A DNA stretch of 64,000 nt from positions 2,902,501 to 2,966,500 of the forward strand of contig NC_092561.1 of NCBI RefSeq assembly GCF_037975245.1. Reading direction: 5' to 3'. This DNA comes from Apostichopus japonicus. Lineage: Eukaryota; Echinodermata; Holothuroidea; Aspidochirotida; Stichopodidae. A program made the translations under genes and the position numbers. The notes under the pieces were generated by a model. It made no database searches. It was not told the DNA's origin and saw only the letters and a list, made by a program, of their open reading frames with translations. This document shows, in pieces, positions 60,401 through 64,000 of the stretch (within the stretch, counting starts at the first letter, position 1; each line of letters opens with the position of its first letter).

Positions 60401-61770
60401 TACTAACATGAGATGTCTGACCCCAGAGAAGGTAAGAATAGTAATATTAATATGTCATGCCTCAGTGTGATTTAATGCAATCATGTGGATAATTCTTATA
60501 AAAGGATAGTAATATTAGGATGTTATGCTGGACTGTAATTTAATGCAATCATGTGGATAATTCATATTAACGGATAGTAATATTAATATGTCATGCTGGA
60601 GTGTAATTTAATGCAAGCATGTGGATAATTCATATAAACAGATAGTAATATTACGATGTCCTGCCTGAGTGTAATTCAATGCAATCATGTGGATAATTCT
60701 GATAAACATTGCCCTGTACCATTGTAAGATCTATATCAGTTTTGTCATGCCTTATTTAAGATCTTCAGAAATTGACTGTAAGAATCTTATACAAAGTGTC
60801 TTCGCTCGTCTACAAAGTGTCTTCTTGCCACCAGCCATATCCCAAACACAAAGTTTTATGGAGAAAGAGCCTTCATCTCTGCTGCACCTCATCTCTGGAA
60901 CAATCTACCATCTTCAATTCGCAATGCACCATCGGTTGACTGTTTTAAGCGTCTCTTAAAAACTCATTTATTCCAAAAATTTACAGTGATTTGACTTGCA
61001 TATTTGTGTACTTGTTTAAGCGCTTTGAGGCCTTTGCATAAAGCGCTCTATAAATATTTGCTTATTATTATTATTATTATATCTTTGTTTGCAGGCCATC
61101 TCTGGTGAGTGTGGGTTCCTGGCTGCCAACCTGTATGCTCGTTCCATCTTTGGTGAAGATGCCCTCGCTAATGTCAGCATCGAGGTGCCTTCAGATTCCT
61201 CCCCTGGAACCCCAGTCTGTGGCCATGTCAGGATTAGGGCCAAGAGCCAGGTGAGATAAACAGATGATATTTGTAGTCAGCAACTTGAAAAGTATGCAGT
61301 TAAACTAAGTAATAACAACTTCCTAAGCAACAAGATACAATGCAGGGATGTTGGTGGTTGATAGGCAGGGGTATATTATTAGTAACTAGATAAAAGGTGA
61401 TAAAGGATGAAGAGATCAGAAATGAGGTAATAGATATATAGATCAGTGGTGTGCTGCCGGCTGGGCCGGCGATGATCGTCGGTTAAATTTGTGAGACGTC
61501 TCTAAGGAAGTGGTGGTGGGGGAATATTTTCCAGCAACTGGAAATGTTGTGTGGATGTAAGAAAATCAAAACAGTTGGAATAAAGAAGCATGAATATGTA
61601 TTAAATGTTGGAAAAATCTTCAACAAATTGTAACAAAAATGAAATCGTGGTTCAATGTGATCTTATTTCTTCAATGTGATCTTATTTCTTCGTTCAATTT
61701 TCAGGGAATGGCCTTGAGTCTCGGAGACAAAATAAACTTGTCACAGAAGAAGGACCAGGCGACCAACTAA
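48460..61770 (+). CDS. COPB1: Coatomer subunit beta (beta-COP)
   Basis: Core subunit of the COPI coat for Golgi-to-ER and intra-Golgi vesicle traffic. 25 coding exons: 48460-48553, 48955-49073, 49304-49414, 49914-50083, 50532-50646, 51067-51159, 51604-51741, 51885-52004, 52298-52405, 52944-53021, 53405-53473, 53675-53820, 54452-54600, 55187-55292, 55487-55607, 55813-55884, 56351-56506, 56807-56899, 57256-57345, 58333-58477, 59202-59321, 59875-60020, 60342-60431, 61095-61250, 61705-61770. They join without frame breaks into 956 residues (human 953). The N-terminal two thirds is the adaptin-like helical solenoid (e.g. [32 protein letters not shown]). The C-terminal coatomer-beta region has [16 protein letters not shown] and [14 protein letters not shown], and the appendage platform ends [19 protein letters not shown]. 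The start [13 protein letters not shown] matches the family start. A tcttttgcag acceptor at 48418-48427 implies an upstream non-coding exon. Confidence 0.97.
49409..49660 (+). repeat. 50-bp tandem array starting in COPB1 exon 3 and crossing its donor
   Basis: The unit opens AGAAGGGTGAGC, which is the last 6 nt of exon 3 plus the donor. Units start at 49409, 49459, 49509 and 49559, with a fifth, degenerate one near 49604. The first three units are identical over their length. Confidence 0.95.
55007..55049 (+). repeat. Copy of a dispersed 43-bp conserved motif
   Basis: In COPB1 intron 13: AAGATCCTGCTAGGATCGAA then ACGTCAGGCCAACTTACTTT. It matches 37302-37344 (minus) with one substitution. Confidence 0.85.
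57478..57940 (+). repeat. G-rich minisatellite, 87-95-bp unit, five copies, in COPB1 intron 19
   Basis: Units start GAGCAGGCCCTG (or variant) at 57478, 57566, 57657, 57752 and 57839. Each contains AGTTGGCCTGGG, GGGCCCAGGGGGA and GCCTTGGTGAAA. Strongly purine-biased, with many G runs. Confidence 0.92.
58453..58928 (+). repeat. 236-bp tandem duplication crossing the donor of COPB1 exon 20
   Basis: The word GTTCCTTGGAGTTAGCGACC followed by TTAGGTGAGAG occurs at the exon 20 end (58454) and again inside the intron (58690). The following about 200 bp are nearly identical in both copies. Confidence 0.95.
60435..60715 (+). repeat. Tandem repeat, about 78-bp unit, four copies, starting at the COPB1 exon 23 donor
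   Basis: Units share GATAGTAATATTA, TGTAATTTAATGCAA and CATGTGGATAATTC. The first unit begins within the first bases of the intron. Confidence 0.92.
60760..61078 (+). mobile_element. 5'-truncated LINE insertion (CR1/L2-like 3' end) in COPB1 intron 23
   Basis: A frame ending TGA at 60992-60994 reads [20 protein letters not shown] then [11 protein letters not shown], the common C-terminal tail of non-LTR reverse transcriptase ORFs. It is followed by AAGCGCTTTGAGG, AAAGCGCTCTATAAAT and a TTA microsatellite. The tail ends about 15 bp before the exon 24 acceptor. Confidence 0.85.
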
Positions 61771-64000
61771 CTAGTCTCGGACAGATGCCCTGAGGCTTAC
61801 ATTTACATTTTGACAGAAGTATTCTTCTGTATAATAACTGTTCAGAAATGAGTAAAACATTTCTCCTAAATCTTACAAATTACTAATTTTTTCTGATTTT
61901 CACTAAGGTTGACAGAACATTCCTCATAAAGTAAATCTTCCTTTCTTTTCTCTCTTTTGGAGAGATTTTGTCATCATGAGTTTGAAATGTAACAAACGGA
62001 AGGATGATGGAAAACAATATTGAAAATTTAAATATTATAGAAATATAACCGAGGGTTACAGTTATAGCATTTATCAAAAAGACAAAAAGAGGGAAAAGCG
62101 CAGTTTTAAGTATCATTTGAATTCAAGACAGTATCTGATTGGCTAAAAACAAATGCACTTAAACTCTTCAACTACTACTGTGAAATGGCCAGGATTTAGT
62201 GAATTTTTTTACTTCCATTGTTGTTAGTATGTTATATCTAGTGCTGCATTTTGAGTAGAAATTTGTCACAAAATTAATTCTTTCAAGGAAAGAAGGCCCA
62301 TGAAAGCGCATACATATTAGTTTAGTCCTGCAAAGAAAATACATGAAAGAAAATGAAAAGTTAAGCTTTTCATTATTTGTTTGTGTGGCACAACATTTTC
62401 TGTTCTGCATTTCACAGTAAATACCCTCAGTAAGTGAGTTTGTGTGGGAAGAGGGGGAAGGGAGGAGGGAGGGTGGCAGCATATATAACAAGAAATGGGA
62501 AACTACCTTGCATTGTCAACAGTCTTCTGCCAACTGAAATTATCTACTTGACTTGAATAATGATGCCAAGAACTTGTGGAATAACAAGTTGTGGTTATTT
62601 TCTTTGAGCCATTTCCTGAAGTATGAAGGCTACTGCTTGTAGGGTTGGGTAGGTGGATGATTCAAGGGGGGGTTGGTATATAATATCCACAATTTTTATA
62701 ATGGAGGTTTCTTTCAGTTGGTGTTGTGTAATAGATTACAGACATGAATATTCATTAAGCAGTGACCTATCATGACGTTCATGTGATTCTGGATGTTTGC
62801 GTTGGTTGTGGTTTGATCAGTCATGCATGAGGAGAAATTCAGTACTGAGAGTGATAAGGAAACAGGAAGGGGAGGGGGATGGAGGTGAGGGAAGGCGGTT
62901 TCCACAATTTTGTTCTTATCTCTTTCAAAATAATAATTGGTTCTTATAGATATTAATGACTTCTACTCAAACGTATTTATCAAGATTCTGTTGAGTTTTA
63001 AGAAAGATGCAAATAACATCAATAAAGTTGATGCTTTAAAAACCAGTTGTCTGTCTTGAGGTATTCTTTGTTCATTTGTATTTGCTTCTCTGAGATTTCC
63101 AGCTAATTTGATTAATGTAGAAACTCGAAAATCAACGAAAAAAACGAAAATCAATGGAGGTGGGAAGACCCGACATACTATGGAGGGTGACAGACCAATG
63201 CCCGACTTGCTAGGGAGGTGGGGAACCATACCCCACCCCCCCCATATGGAGGTTGGGGACCCTTCTTGGATCAATTGCCCTCTTACTTTTAGTGATACTT
63301 TGGTAGGTTTGGTCAACTTGTTGACCAATGCAAGAAGCTTGTAAGCAAGGGTATTTCCTGTCAAACTTCAAGACAATCTCTATTCTTATCTTGTTAGAGT
63401 ACTACACTTGTACTACACTGTTGTACTATACTGATGTACTACACTTGTACTACACTGTTGTGAGTGCTACACTGTATTCCCAAGTCCAACTTTTCTTTCC
63501 ACATTTTGTTCTTCATTCAGATGGTATGACATTTGAAGAGATAAATAAAAACATCAAAGAGTTTACAATATCAATTACAAATATATTGATTACCAAAGGC
63601 ATCTTCAATTAACAAGGAAGAAAATGTAAGTCACATGAATAATCATTAGGGTAGTTAATTTCCAAAATGTTTTGATAATTAAGTTTTATATATAATAAAA
63701 GTTTGCTTCTTGGAGTATACTTATATCTTCCCTTCCAACAAAACTTGCCAAGATAAATTTATGTCCTGAAGAATCTGGCAATCTTTCTTTTATTTTTTCA
63801 AGCTATTTCATTTGGAGAAAATTTTGAAAAAGCAAAATAGCTAAAAAACATAAGAGGAAATGAAAGCCACCCGAAAATTAAGCCAAAGCGGAGAGTTGCA
63901 TGTGTTATAAAAAAAAAAAAAAAACATATTTCATGAGAAAGTGTTTGTATATATGTACATTTGATAGGCATACCTTCAGACATAAAAAGATATAGTGAGA
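61771..64000. other. COPB1 3' UTR and downstream flank
   Basis: No gene is recognised. Short simple stretches occur: G-rich near 62450 and 62870, CTACACTTGTACTACACTGT repeats near 63410-63470, and poly-A at 63909. A short frame ending at 63612 has no family signature. Confidence 0.5.
63021..63026 (+). promoter_or_regulatory. COPB1: Candidate COPB1 polyadenylation signal
   Basis: AATAAA about 1.25 kb after the COPB1 stop, followed by T-rich and GT-rich sequence. Usage is unproven. Confidence 0.35.

Noticed and set aside
1-64000. CRISPR array, operon, prophage or other prokaryotic system
   Set aside because: Spliced animal genes throughout; the tandem arrays lack alternating unique spacers and are intronic minisatellites.

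Overview
The window is animal nuclear DNA: A+T-rich, with GT-AG introns, many microsatellites, minisatellites and SINE/LINE/MITE fragments. No prokaryotic feature is visible. The gene content (mitochondrial glutamate carrier, beta-COP, an SDR enzyme, a GIMAP-type GTPase with a CARD) and the repeat style suggest a marine invertebrate, most likely an invertebrate deuterostome such as an echinoderm. That assignment is inference.

Four multi-exon genes can be reconstructed. (1) 7310-18225, plus strand: a predicted 1317-residue protein with the order CARD, AIG1/GIMAP G domain, helical region, second AIG1/GIMAP G domain, long helical/coiled-coil region, and a C-terminal Hedgehog-type Hint (self-splicing-related) domain. 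All its introns are phase 0, and the two G-domain units are products of an exon-pair duplication. I know of no described protein with this order; it is the main finding. (2) 33482-27256, minus strand: mitochondrial glutamate carrier (SLC25A22/A18 type), 8 coding exons, 316 aa. (3) 38401-44659, plus strand: short-chain dehydrogenase/reductase of the RDH/WWOX/DHRSX-like group, 8 coding exons, 342 aa. (4) 48460-61770, plus strand: coatomer subunit beta (COPB1), complete, 25 coding exons, 956 aa. Genes 2 and 3 are divergent; genes 3 and 4 are in tandem. No functional link between the four is evident.

Two non-autonomous hAT-type elements with perfect 8-bp target-site duplications lie in introns of gene 1. 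A near-perfect 88-bp-arm hairpin sits inside a TA microsatellite at 23.3 kb. tRNA-derived SINEs lie at 34.5 and 40.6 kb, a decayed Penelope-like GIY-YIG fragment at 46.4 kb, and a LINE tail at 60.8 kb that abuts a COPB1 splice acceptor.

A recurrent, unusual pattern is local tandem duplication whose unit starts inside the 3' end of a coding exon and crosses the splice donor. It is seen in the carrier gene, the SDR gene and twice in COPB1, and multiplies donor-like sites in the intron. The first 7.2 kb, 18.3-27.2 kb, 45.1-48.4 kb and the last 2.2 kb hold no gene that I can support apart from decayed repeats.
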